Position numbers and translations under genes: made by a program. A DNA stretch of 64,000 bases from Ahaetulla prasina (Eukaryota > Chordata > Lepidosauria > Squamata > Colubridae): positions 227,772,794 through 227,836,793 of the forward strand of contig NC_080540.1 of the NCBI RefSeq assembly GCF_028640845.1, read 5' to 3'. Every line of letters starts with the position of its first letter. The first letter of the stretch is position 1. The notes beneath the pieces are model-generated. The model worked only from the letters and a program-made list of their open reading frames with translations, searched no databases and was not told the origin of the DNA. Below are positions 20,253 to 30,500 of this stretch, in pieces.

Positions 20253-23200
20253 TTAAGCTAGCCCCGCGCGAATAAACAAATATGTTTTCAATTCGCGGCG
20301 AAAGGTCCGAAGGTCAGGTATTTGGCGTAATCCAGGGGGAAGTTCATTCCAAAGAGTAGGAGCCCCCACAGAGAAGGATCTTCCCCTGGGGGCCGCCAGC
20401 CGACATTGTTTGGCTGACGGCACCCTGAGAAGTCCCTCTCTGTGAGAGCGTACGGGACGGTGGGAGGCATGAGGTAACAGCAGGCGGTCCCGTAAGTACC
20501 CAGGTCCCAAGCCATGGAGCGCTTTAAAGGTGGTAACCAAAACCTTGAAATGCACCCGAAAGGCAACAGGTAGCCAGTGCAGTCTGCGCAGGAGAGGTGT
20601 TACATGGGAGTTACGTGGAACTCCCTCTATCACCCGCGCAGCTGCGTTCTGGACCAACTGAAGCCTCCGAGTGCATCTCAAGGGGAGCCCCATGTAGAGA
20701 GCATTGCAATAATCCAGGCGAGAGGTAACGAGAGCATGAGTGACCGTGCATAAGGCATCCCGATCAAGGAAGGGGCGCAACTGGCGAACCAGGCGAACCT
20801 GGTGAAAGGCTCTCCTGGAGACGGCCGTCAGATGATCTTCAAACGACAGCCGTGCATCCAGGAGAACACCCAAGTTGCGCACCCTTTCCCTTGGGGCCAA
20901 TAACTCGCCCCCAACAGCCAGCTGTGGCTGCAGCTGACTGTATCAGGATGCTGGCATCCACAGCCACTCCGTCTGGATTGAGCTTGAGCCTGTTCCTCCC
21001 CATCCAGACCCGTACGGCCTCCAAACACCGGGACAGCACTTCGACAGCTTCGTTGGGGTGGCCCGGGGTGGAAAAGTACAGCTGAGTGTCATCAGCGTAC
21101 AGCTGATATCTCACCCCGAAGCCACTGATGATCTCACCCAACGGCTTCATATAGATGTTGAACAGGAGGGGCGAGAGAATCGACCCCTGCGGCACCCCAC
21201 AAGTAAGGTGCCTCGCGGTCGACCTCTGCCCCCCTGTCAACACCGTCTGCGACCGGTCAGAGAGGTAGGAGGAGAACCACCGATAAACGGTGCCTCCCAC
21301 TCCCAACCCCCCCAACCGGCGCAGCAGGATACCATGGTCGATGGTATCGAAAGCCGCCGAGAGATCTAACAGGACCAGAGCAGAGGAATAACCCCTGTCT
21401 CTGGCCCTCCAGAGATCATCCACCAACGCGACCAAAGCTGTCTCCGTGCTATATCCGGGTCGGAAGCCGGACTGGAACGGGTCTAGATAGACGGCTTCAT
21501 CCAGGTACTGGGGTAGCTGCCATGCCACCGCACTCTCTACAACCTTCGCAATAAAGCGAAGGTTGGAGACCGGACGGTAATTTCCTAAAACAGCTGGGTC
21601 CAGGGACGGCTTCTTGAGGAGGGGTCTCACCACCGCCTCCTTCAAGGTGGCAGGGAAAACCCCTTCCAACAAAGAAGCGTTAATAATCCCCTGGAGCCAG
21701 CCTCGTGTCACTTCCTGAGAGGCCAGCACCAGCCAGGAAGGGCACGGGTCCAGTAAACATGTCGTGGCATGCAGCCTCCCCAGCAACCTGTCTACGTCCT
21801 CGGGAGCCACAGGGTCAAACTCATCCCAAACAATCTCCACAAGACGCAACTCCGCCCTCTCATCCGGATCATCCCAATTTCGGTCCAAGCCATCCCGGAG
21901 CTGAACGATTTTATCGTATAGATAACCGCTAAACTCCTCGGCGCGTCCCTGTAACGGGTCATCCCGCACCTCCTGATGCAGGAGAGAGCGGGTCATCCGA
22001 AACAGGGCGGCCGGGCAGTTATCTGCTGACGCAATGAGGGTGGAAGCGTAAGTACGCTTCGCCTCCCTCATTGCCACTAGGTAGGTCCTAGAATAGGACC
22101 TAACTAGTGTTCGGTCAGCTTCGGAACGGCTGGACCTCCAAACACTCTCTAGGCGTCTTCTCCGGCGTTTCATCTCCCTCAGCCCCTCGGAGAACCAGGG
22201 GGCCGGTCGAGATTTACGCCAGGTCAGAGGCCGCAAGGGCACGACACGGTCCAAAGCTCCAGCCACGGCCTGTTCCCAGGCCGCAACTAGTTCTTCAGTC
22301 GTGCCGTGGGCCAGGTCCTCAGGAAACGGCCCAAGCTCCGTCAGGAACCTCTCCGGGTCCATCAGGTGCCTGGGACGGAACCAGCGCGTTGGTTCCGTCT
22401 CCCTGCAGTGGTGGGTAGCGGTCTAAAAATCTAGGCGAAGGAGAAAATGATCTGACCATGACACTGGTTCTGTTTCTAACTTATCTAGTTTCAGATCATT
22501 TAACCACTGTCCAGAGATATAAATTAAGTCCAGTGTGCCTCCCCCTATGTGCGTAGGGCCATCACTTACTTGAATCAGGTCCAAGGCCGTCATGGAAGCC
22601 TGGAACTCCCGAGCCGTCGTTGATGACAAGCCCGTCGATGGCAGGTTAAAGTCCCCCATGACTATAAGTCTGGGGGTCTCAACCGCCACCCCGGCAAGCA
22701 CCTCCAACAACTCGGGTAGGGCTGTAGTCACGCAGCAAGGAGCCAGGTACGCGATCAACAAACCCAACTGATTCTGGTGGCCCCACTTCACAAAGAGGGA
22801 TTCACAACCAGCAATCTGAGGTACAGTGGCCTCCCTCGGCTCTAGACTTTCCCTAATAACAACCGCTACCCCCCCACCCCTACCTTGGGCTCTCGGTTGA
22901 TGAAATGTTCGGAAACCTGGAGGGCACATCTCCACAAGGGGAACCCCCCCTCTGGACCCAACCTGGTCTCCGTAATGCCCATAAGGTCCGCGGCTTCCCC
23001 CTGAATAAGATCACATATCAGGGGGGCCTTATTCACCACGGACCGGGCATTACATAACATCAACCGGAAACCCAGGCTCTGAGGACCATAACCGCCCGGG
23101 GAACGGGTGAAGATTGAGGGGCCGGAGCACGTGATCGCTTTATAACAGCGAGCACGTGCTCCCAACACTCGATATGGCCCCCCGCTTCCGCCATATCTGC

Positions 23201-23300
23201 CTCTCCCACTTACCGTACAGATTGAACAACTCTCTACTCTTGGAACGGACCCCTCCACCTCTGCCTTCGGACCAGATGGAGTAGTGCCGCGAACGGGCAC
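20253..23300 (-). pseudogene. LINE A ORF2: APE endonuclease and reverse transcriptase
   Basis: The protein nicks target DNA and copies the LINE RNA at the nick. The endonuclease (about 23300-22426) shows LMLCNARSVVNK, ITETRLG, GDFNLP, TLDLIYIS and SWSDHFLL, the expected Asn, Glu, Asp and His active-site blocks. RT (22362-20974) shows the NYRPVSNL, LDLSAAFDTIDH and CGVPQGSILSPLLFNIY blocks and the YADD box at 21088-21099. The C-terminal region (20900-20253) continues with LRRLHWLPV and the family-specific LWNELPPGLRQIPDLRTF. Lesions: a one-base shift near 22940, a TAG at 22423-22425 between endonuclease and RT, and a 5-base loss near 20974 relative to LINE B. There is no RNase H domain, as usual for this group. 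Confidence 0.85.
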
Positions 23301-24754
23301 GGGAGCTAGACCCCTCCCCGACGGGTTATTCCCCCCACCTGTCGTATCCCGCCCCCTTAAAAGACCCCTCTTTAAAAACCTATTTTAAAAACCCCAAAAA
23401 ATTTTCTTGGCCGCATGCCACCTCTCTAGGTCCCAAGACCCTTCATTAAGGTAGGCTCTCGATAACCTAGAGGGCCATTCCTGCGAGGCGGGGGAACCTT
23501 GCAGACGTAATAGCTTGGTGGACGAATATCTCATGAAAGAATATCAATTAGGACAGCAAAAGTGTACATCCCAGACCAGCGAAGATGTTAAACGTGTTCT
23601 AATATCCATCAAGACCCGCAATAAGATGGTAAAATCGGGTCTTGGGAACATAGACCACCATATTGTCAGCTTCGCTCCTGTCCTCATCACAGACGGAGAA
23701 GGGAGGCTGAAATGCCAACCCATAATCCGTTGAATTCCGGGGAGTCAGAGAACCGGCCCAAGTCCAGATGATCCAGGAGACAACCAAAGGGTCCAGAGGT
23801 CCGGCCAAGCCCAATGGCTTCCCCCCAAAGATGGTACAATAATATCCTCTTCGGTTGCCCACCGCTTAGATGGAAAAATCTCCTTCGGAATCCCGGGTTA
23901 ACTCCATCCTGAAGAAGGAGCTCATGCCGCTTGGTGGTCAGATGGAATACCACACGCCCCAATACCGCCAGTACCGCCATTGCCGTCAATGCCGCCACCG
24001 CTTCTAAGGTCGCCATTAATCTCGCTGGAACCGTATTAACTTCATGTTCCAGCTTGCCGCTGATGAAAAAACAGGCCAGACTGCCAATGTGCCGCTGATG
24101 AAAACGCGGCCCAAAGTATCCTGCCGCTGATGGAAATTGCGGCAGGGGCTAAGCCTAACCTGAAAGTCAGCTGAGGGGGGGGCGATCTTCGGGCCCTCCA
24201 AAACTCCGAAACCAAACGGCCCTCCACGCTGCCACCGACATTGTGCACGGCCGGGGATCACGCCAAGAGTCACACCAAGGCCGTATCTTCGGGCCCTCCA
24301 AAACTCCAGCCCGAATGGCCCTCCACGCTGCCACCGACATCGCACACAACCGGGAATCGCGCCAAGGCCCGTCCGGAACGGCAACCCCACCCCCAAAATA
24401 GCCGCCGCCATCCTCTGCTCACCCAAGACTCATCCAAGGCTCCGGCCCCGTTCTCAGCAGCCGAGAGCTCGCCGAGGTCCAAAGACCTCACTCTCGGCTG
24501 CTGGCACGATGAACAACCCGGGGCAGGAGTCCACGCAGCCCGGCGGACGTCCAAACGACATCTCGGCTGGGAGCACCAGCCGCCCTCGCCACGAGAGTCA
24601 AAACGCCACCGCCATTACGTGCATGCACAGAAGAAAATTGTCTTTCAGAGTTCTTTACTAGCACAAGGAAACTGGCACACGATGAGTGAAATTCCAAAAC
24701 TGAACTTCCGGATTCTTTTCCCAGTTATACAAACCCCAAGAGTCCCATCCCCCT
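23301..24754 (-). other. LINE A 5' region with tandem repeats
   Basis: This GC-rich segment lies upstream of ORF2. It holds about 1.9 copies of a 100-bp repeat (24185-24370; units begin 'atcttcgggccctccaaaac') and three 'tgccgctgatg' units at 24055, 24090 and 24122. An open minus-strand frame of 109 codons (24016-23687) starts MATLEAVAALTAMAVLAVLG; it could be a remnant of ORF1, but I see no zinc finger or RRM. The promoter of the element should lie here. Confidence 0.5.
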
Positions 24755-24860
24755 AACCCCTTTGCTGGTCACATGGTCCCACATTGTCCCAGTTCATTCA
24801 AATATCTTCCCGCCACTCCTCCTGCAGATGTGAACACCATCGACCTTGACCGCTTGAATT
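24755..24860 (-). repeat. inverted partner of the repeat at 19829-19937
   Basis: Read on the minus strand ('attcaagcggtcaaggtcg...gtgaccagcaaaggggtt') it matches the left copy with about nine in ten bases the same. The minus-strand sequence continues past the left copy's end into '...tagtaaagaactctgaaag', which has the feel of an LTR U3/R region. Together the two enclose LINE A as an inverted repeat. Confidence 0.6.
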
Positions 24861-25053
24861 CACAAGGGTTGGCAACTGGTATTCCCTTGACATTTTAGTC
24901 CCCAAATCCCATAAACACTTGATATTCCTCATGCTGACTGAAACTTAAGGGAGTTATAATCCATACGATTTGGAGGGTCTCCTGCTTTCAATTCCACAGC
25001 ATGAGGTTTCATTTGCTAGCCAGGCTACTGGCACAAGTATCAGAGAAAGTTTG

Positions 25054-25172
25054 CTTCCTTCCTTCCTTCCTTCCTTTCTTTCTTTTTCTTTCTTTCTTTC
25101 TTCTTTTTTTCCTTTCCTCCTTCCTTCCCTCCCTCCCTCCCTCCCTTCTTCCTTCCTTTTTTTCTTTCTTTT
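25054..25172. repeat. 119-nt pure polypyrimidine tract
   Basis: An uninterrupted C/T run on the plus strand, mostly CCTT, CTTT and CCCT units. Such mirror-like tracts can form triplex (H-) DNA. Frames through it (poly Leu/Ser/Phe or Arg/Lys/Glu) are not genes. Confidence 0.85.
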
Positions 25173-25186
25173 GCATTACTATAGGA

Positions 25187-25260
25187 ATCTTGACAACTTT
25201 AAGACTTCTGAGAGTTGAAGTCCAAAGCATTAAAGTTGTCAAGGTTGGACATCCTCCTGT
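25187..25260. repeat. short fold-back MITE relic
   Basis: 'cttgacaactttaagactt' and 'agttgaagtccaaagcattaaagttgtcaagg' are opposing arms of the palindromic family. The centre is deleted, leaving a compact hairpin. It abuts the polypyrimidine tract. Confidence 0.6.
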
Positions 25261-26217
25261 AGGACATTAATAAAGTAGCAGATGGCAACTAAAAGAGTAG
25301 TTCATGATTCCCTACATGTTCAGTTTTAAGTCAAGCAAGATTCTTAAATCCAAAGCTGCAAGGATAACTTCCAGAACTGCAGTCAACTCATGATGGTGAA
25401 ACTTTTTTCCATTCCATGGCTCAATTTTTTTAAAATGGATAGGATGCTCTCATTTCTAAAAAAAGAGGAACCATGGGGGAAAAATATGTAGTGAAGAGAT
25501 GAATGTAAGGCAATAAGCTTGGATTAAATCGTCACTGGTGCAGAATATAACATTTTGATTTCTATTCAGTTTCAGAAATTATCAATGGAAAAGCAGATGG
25601 GGAGAGTTAATTGGAGCGCTTTCATTCAGAATTGCTGAAAAGCCAAGTTTAATCAAAATGGTTGTCTTGGTTTGTTGAAAAATCAATTTGAAAATTGCAG
25701 TTAAGAAAAAGGGTGCTATCATATCCTCTCCTTTCATTACAATGAAACATAGTTTCTGCCTTAGTTGGCAGAGGTCGGTGGTGAAAAAAATGCAGCGAAC
25801 GAACAAAAATTCCAACACCGTACCGAAAGATTTTTTCCTCCAAGGTTTTTGCCCATCAGGCAGACTGTCCCCCCCCCCAAAAAAACCCCATCCCAAATAC
25901 TGAGGAAGAGGAAAATGCAACCCACCATTGAAGCTCCTCAACTTTTTGCTTGTCCCTCATCAGTCATTTTCAAAACTAGAGTCACTTTCATTCTCAGGCT
26001 GAAATCAATGACAAATAATGTCCCAATAGATTTCAGTAGAAACATGAATGGAATAGATTACCCTGAAAATAGTAAGAGGATAAAGGAGTAAGCCTAAATA
26101 GCTTATCCATGTTGTTGTAGAAATGACAAGACACAAGCCAGCTCCTCTGGGAAGGAAGGGTTTATTATATATGCGCAGGTTCAAGTACAGAACAAGGCTG
26201 TAAGACCCGGGTTTAAC
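25261..26217. other. unassigned DNA
   Basis: A C-run/A-run ('ccccccccaaaaaacccc') near 25870 is the only notable motif. The frames here (up to 119 codons, minus, 25582-25941) have no recognisable domain. Confidence 0.4.
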
Positions 26218-26225
26218 CTTTAATT

Positions 26226-26360
26226 CAGGGGTGTCCACCATTGGCAACTTTAAGACTTGTGGACTTCAACTCCCAGAATTCCCTAGCCAGCATGGCTGGC
26301 TGGGGAATTCTGCGAGTTGAAGATCACAGGTCTTAAAGGTGCCAAGATTGGACACCCATG
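26226..26360. mobile_element. fold-back MITE, 135 bp
   Basis: Arms 'caggggtgtccaccattggc' and 'gccaagattggacacccatg' flank the family core, with centre 'agccagcatggctggct'. The flanks CTTTAATT (26218-26225) and CTTTAGTC (26361-26368) agree at 6 of 8 positions, so a decayed 8-bp target duplication is likely. Confidence 0.7.
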
Positions 26361-26433
26361 CTTTAGTCATTCAGACCCTTATCTTTAGAGAGCCTATACA
26401 AAACATGCAATTTATTCCTTTTTTTCCCACTGT

Positions 26434-26496
26434 ATGCCAACTGACAAATGTTACTGTCTCCACATTTATTATATCTTAGAGCAAAAACACTATCCT
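26434..26496. repeat. 63-bp direct repeat, left copy
   Basis: This 63-bp stretch matches 28251-28313 at 56 positions. The left copy is followed directly by a T-run and the right copy is preceded directly by the truncated 5' end of LINE B, which is the arrangement expected for a very long target duplication. Confidence 0.75.
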
Positions 26497-26867
26497 TTTT
26501 TTTAAGTCAAGTTTTTTATTTATATATAAATATTTTGAAGACAGCATATTATCCAGGCAATTCATTTTACAAAAGGAAAAAATAACAGATATACTGATAG
26601 TGATAATGATAATACATGTAATAATTATAGCAATATTTATAATTATATTAGCTTATTTATAATCATATTAATTGTACTAGCATACTTATAGACAACGTTC
26701 ATATTTTACTTACACATAACAATAATCTTTCTTCATCTAACTTCTACCTCTTACCTCTAACCATTGATAAAACCTATTCCAAGTTGAATAGTACTCTGTA
26801 TCTCCTTTATCTTTTATTTTCAATGTCCATCTCTCTCTCTCTGCACAGTCCAATATTTTCTGGATTT
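26497..26867 (-). other. AT-rich segment between direct repeat and LINE B tail
   Basis: On the minus strand this lies downstream of the LINE B 3' tail and ends in an A-run (T-run at 26496-26503 on the plus strand). It may be 3'-transduced flank of LINE B, or the 3' part of another retroelement. I recognise no family in it. Confidence 0.35.
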
Positions 26868-28252
26868 TTATTTATTTATTTATTTATTTATTTGATTTTT
26901 ATACCGCCCTTCTCCCGAAGGACTCAGGGCGGTGTACAGGCAAGATAAAACCAACAATACAATATACAAGTTAAAATACAATTTAAAAAACTTATTTAAA
27001 TTAGCCTGAAAATTAAAATTTGCCATAAACTAAAAACCCCGTTTAAAAAATTAATAAAATTTAACATTAAAAATTCCAATTTAAGCCAGCCCCGCGCGGA
27101 TAAAGAGATGTGTCTTCAGTTCGCGACGGAATGTCCGAAGGTCAGGTATTTGGCGTAAACCCGGGGGAAGCTCGTTCCAGAGTGTGGGAGCCCCCACAGA
27201 GAAGGCCCTTCCCCTGGGGGCCGCCAGCCGGCATTGTTTGGCGGACGGCACCCTGAGAAGTCCCTCTCTATGGGAGCGTACGGGTCGGTGGGAGGCATGT
27301 GGTAACAGCAGGCGGTCCTGTAAGTACCCAGGTCCTAAGCCATGGAGCGCTTTAAAGGTCGTAACCAACATCTTAAAGTGCACTCGGAAGGCCACAGGCA
27401 GCCAGTGCAGTCTGCGCAGGAGCGGTGTTACATGGGAGCTACGCGTAGCTCCCTCTATCACCCGCGTAGCTGCATTCTGGACTAACTGAAGCCTCCGAGT
27501 GCACTTCAAGGGGAGCCCCATGTAGAGAGCATTACAGTAATCCAAGCAAGAGGTAACATGCGCATGAGTGACTGTGCATAAGGCATCCCGATCAAGGAAG
27601 GGGCGCAACTGCCGAACCAGGCGAACCTGGTGGAAGGCCCTCCTGGAGACAGCCATCAAATGATCTTCAAACGACAGCCGATCATCCAGGAGGACACCTA
27701 AGTTGCGCACCCTATCCTTTGGGGCCAGTAACTCGCCTCCAACAGCCAGCCGTGGCTGCAGCTGACTGAATCGGGATGCCGGCATCCACAGCCACTCCGT
27801 CTTGGAGGGATTAAGCTTGAGCCTGTTTCTCCCCATCCAGACCCGTACGGCTTCCAAACACCGGGACAGCACTTCAACAACTTCATTGGGGTGGCCCGGG
27901 GTGGAAAAGTACAGCTGGGTGTCATCAGCGTACTGCTGGTATCTCACCCCGAAACCACTGATGATCTCACCCAACGGCTTCATGTAGATGTTGAACAGCA
28001 GGGGCGAGAGAATCGACCCCTGTGGGACCCCACAAGTGAGGCACCTCGCGGTCGACCTCTGCCCCCCTGTCAACACCGTCTGCGACCGGTCGGAGAGATA
28101 GGAGGAGAACCACCGATATACGGTGCCTCCCACTCCCAATCCCCCCAACCGGCGCAGCAAGATACCATGGTCGATGGTATCGAACGCCGCTGAGAGGTCT
28201 AATAGGACCAGGGCAGAGGAATAACCCCTGTCCCTGGCCCTCCAGAGATCAT
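26868..28252 (-). mobile_element. LINE B: 5'-truncated copy of the LINE A family
   Basis: An (ATTT)n tail, the stem-loop at 26904-26932 and the 3' UTR precede the ORF. The copy breaks off inside the RT fingers/palm at 28252, where LINE A homology stops abruptly and the right 63-bp direct repeat begins, with two shared bases at the junction. Confidence 0.88.
27081..28252 (-). CDS. LINE B reverse transcriptase, C-terminal 390 residues, open
   Basis: The frame is open from the truncation point to the family stop at 27081. It begins at DLWRARDRGYSSALVLLDLSAAF (palm motif A) and includes CGVPQGSILSP, YADD at 27921-27932 and the full C-terminal domain ending LFIRAGLA. Unlike LINE A, it has no frameshift around the KTEWLWMPASR segment. 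It lacks the endonuclease and N-terminal RT, so it cannot be active. An ATG in the flanking DNA at 28280 happens to be in frame. Confidence 0.8.
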
Positions 28253-28313
28253 GCCAAGAGACAAGTGTTACTGTCTCCACATTTCTTGTATGTTAGAGCA
28301 AAAACATTATCCT
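28251..28313. repeat. 63-bp direct repeat, right copy
   Basis: It differs from 26434-26496 at seven positions with no gaps. See the left copy for the arrangement. Confidence 0.75.
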
Positions 28314-28368
28314 AAACCCTCATTGGCCAAAACTGAATTATTTGAAAAATGAAAGATTTAGAGCATGG

Positions 28369-28433
28369 CTAGTTTGGGAATTCTGGGAGTTGAAATCTAT
28401 GAGTCTTAAAGTTGTCAGAGTTGGACACCCCTG
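28369..28433. repeat. half copy of the fold-back MITE
   Basis: 'gggaattctgggagttgaaatc...cttaaagttgtcagagttggacacccctg' is the right arm of the palindromic family. Confidence 0.6.
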
Positions 28434-29253
28434 GCTTAGAGCATGTTAAATCTGCTACTCACATTTACTGTAGAAAGGATGAGGTGGGGAGGGGAGAGAG
28501 AGAGGATAATAAAGAGAACGTCAGCAATCATGCTTGCATTCAGATGTTGGGGGTGAGGTGGGATATGATCTATTCACAAAATGACTGCCAAGGCAGGTGT
28601 GGGTAATTATAAAACAAACCAATTACCAGAAGTCTGTAACTTCCAGTTTTGCCCTTCTAGAGTCTACTGTTGCTCAGCTTCTTTTTCTTTTAGGGCGGTT
28701 GAGACACTCCCTCACCCCCCAAAAATTCTTGGAAATTAAGATAATGCTGACATACATGCAGTTACCCATGTAACTTCCTTCCAGAATCTAAATTTCCAAA
28801 AGGCAGAACAGAGGCCTTGGTAGGTGATAAGCAGGATGAGCTATTTAAGATGTCATGGCCTTCATTTAATTGACAAGTAAACGGCTAGCACCATTGTAAA
28901 AAAATCTAAAAAGGGAGAAAAAAGTGAATTTACAAATAATTTCAGAAAGGAAATGATGTGAATGGTATGAAAAAGTGTTACAGATTTGTGGCCGATTACT
29001 TTGTGTGAAAAAATTCTCAAAGATTCACGGCTATTGGAATAATGCATTTCAAGTATTCTGCTTTTAATAGTACTACTATTAGTTGTGCTCGCTTCTAGTG
29101 TTGGAAAGTCATTAGGGTAAACTGGGTGACAGAAAAAAATGAAAGTTAAAGGAAGTTGAAATTAAATTTTGCTGGAATGTCAATTAAAAGAGAGAGTTAA
29201 AAATAAAAGAGGAAGAGAGAATGGAGAAATTGTATGTTGTATGTTAACTAGTT
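28434..29253. other. unassigned DNA
   Basis: No repeat family, RNA gene or credible frame is visible. Confidence 0.4.
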
Positions 29254-29825
29254 ACAGGTGGTCCATATGTTCAGCAACCATTCAAACTTGCAATAGCTTT
29301 GAATGAGCGGTACCTATGACCAGTGGTGGGTTGCCCCCAGTTCACACCGGTTCTATAGAACTGGTAGTAAAACCGAAGGAAGGCCCCACCCACTGACCCA
29401 AACGTCATCAAAAGCGATCTGCGCATGCGCAGAAGAGCGTGCGCAGACACGATGCGATCTGGTAGTAAAGGTAAGTAGAACCCACCCCTGCCTATGACCC
29501 ATCCTCGGCCTTACAGTTGTTGCATGTCCCCATGGTCATGTGATTATGATTCAGGCACTTGATGCTTGGCTCATGATTATGACACTGCAGTGTCCCAACA
29601 TTTGGAACCTTCTTTGCCCAATTCTAATAAGCAAAAACAATGGGGAACCAGCAGGAGATCGCAAATAGTGACCACGTGACGTCCTTAACAACAGCATGGG
29701 ATTTGCTTAATCGTGATGACCAGGCATGCTGGAATTACAGTCATGTGACATTGTGCTTTATGATCACATCATTTAGTGATGGCAGTTCCTATCTCAATTG
29801 CCATAGTTAACTGAGGACTAGGTGT
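29254..29825. mobile_element. MITE of the 'aggtagtcctcgacttac' family, interrupted
   Basis: Left end 'acaggtggtccatatgttc' and right end 'gttaactgaggactaggtgt' are diverged inverted termini. Internal phrases ('tgtccccatggtcatgtgatt', 'catgtgac...') match the family. A younger 170-bp hAT element sits inside at 29321-29490; without it the copy is about 400 bp. Confidence 0.6.
29321..29490. mobile_element. nested non-autonomous hAT element, 170 bp, with 8-bp TSD
   Basis: CCTATGAC is repeated exactly at 29313-29320 and 29491-29498. The termini CAGTGGTGGGTT and (other strand) CAGGGGTGGGTT match at 11 of 12 positions. The interior shares 'gcgcatgcgcagaag' with the copy at 10841. It inserted into the older MITE around it. 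Confidence 0.85.
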
Positions 29826-30415
29826 AGTATTATGCCTTCAATACATTATTTGCGCTAAATGTGAGTTCTTGACATTTACTATTTTAACTACTAATGTTAT
29901 AGTATGGGGGTATCGTTAAAGGTCAGTATAATTCACTCACATGCTTATTCTGCAAGACTATGTCAAACATTTGAAGAGAAGACGCTGATTATTCCTTACA
30001 GCAGTTGGGGGTGGTAGCTTGCTACGCTTGGTAGCAATGGGGTTATATATTAACCCTTCAGGTGCTCCTTTAATGTACTGAATTTAATCATCTTGCCAAT
30101 ACAGGCTTTAACAGGAGGAATCAAGACATTTCCAACAATGCATACAGAATTCATTAAACGCTACTGGCTTTTCCCAAGTTAATATGATATACCTGGCAAA
30201 ACAAACAAAATTTAGCAAATTCTACACCATCAAAATGCAAAGCTACATCACAAATAAATGAGCCATATGTGCCTCTTCCTTACAATCTAGAATAATTGTA
30301 TAGTAAGCTGAATCGCAGCCTCACAGAACTTTGACTAAGATTTCTAGTTTTAGCTAAGAACAGGCAGGAGATACCATGGGCTCTCAGTCACTGGGCAATG
30401 GAGTGATGGACTTGG
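29826..30415. other. unassigned DNA
   Basis: I recognise nothing here. Confidence 0.4.
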
Positions 30416-30500
30416 CTATGAAGGGACAAAGAGATGAAAATGTCTTGAGAATACAACAAGACATTTCTCAAGACATTTTCATCTCTTTGTCCCTTCATAG
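30416..30500. repeat. perfect 36-bp inverted repeat with 13-nt loop
   Basis: Arms 30416-30451 and 30465-30500 are exact inverted copies ('ctatgaagggacaaagag...' against '...ctctttgtcccttcatag'). No MITE core or known terminal repeat is present. Transcribed from either strand it would form a perfect 36-bp hairpin, which is longer and more perfect than usual for a conserved miRNA precursor. Confidence 0.9.

Noticed and set aside
24970..25270. Hydrophobic or basic reading frames near 25,100
   Set aside because: They are translations of the polypyrimidine tract.
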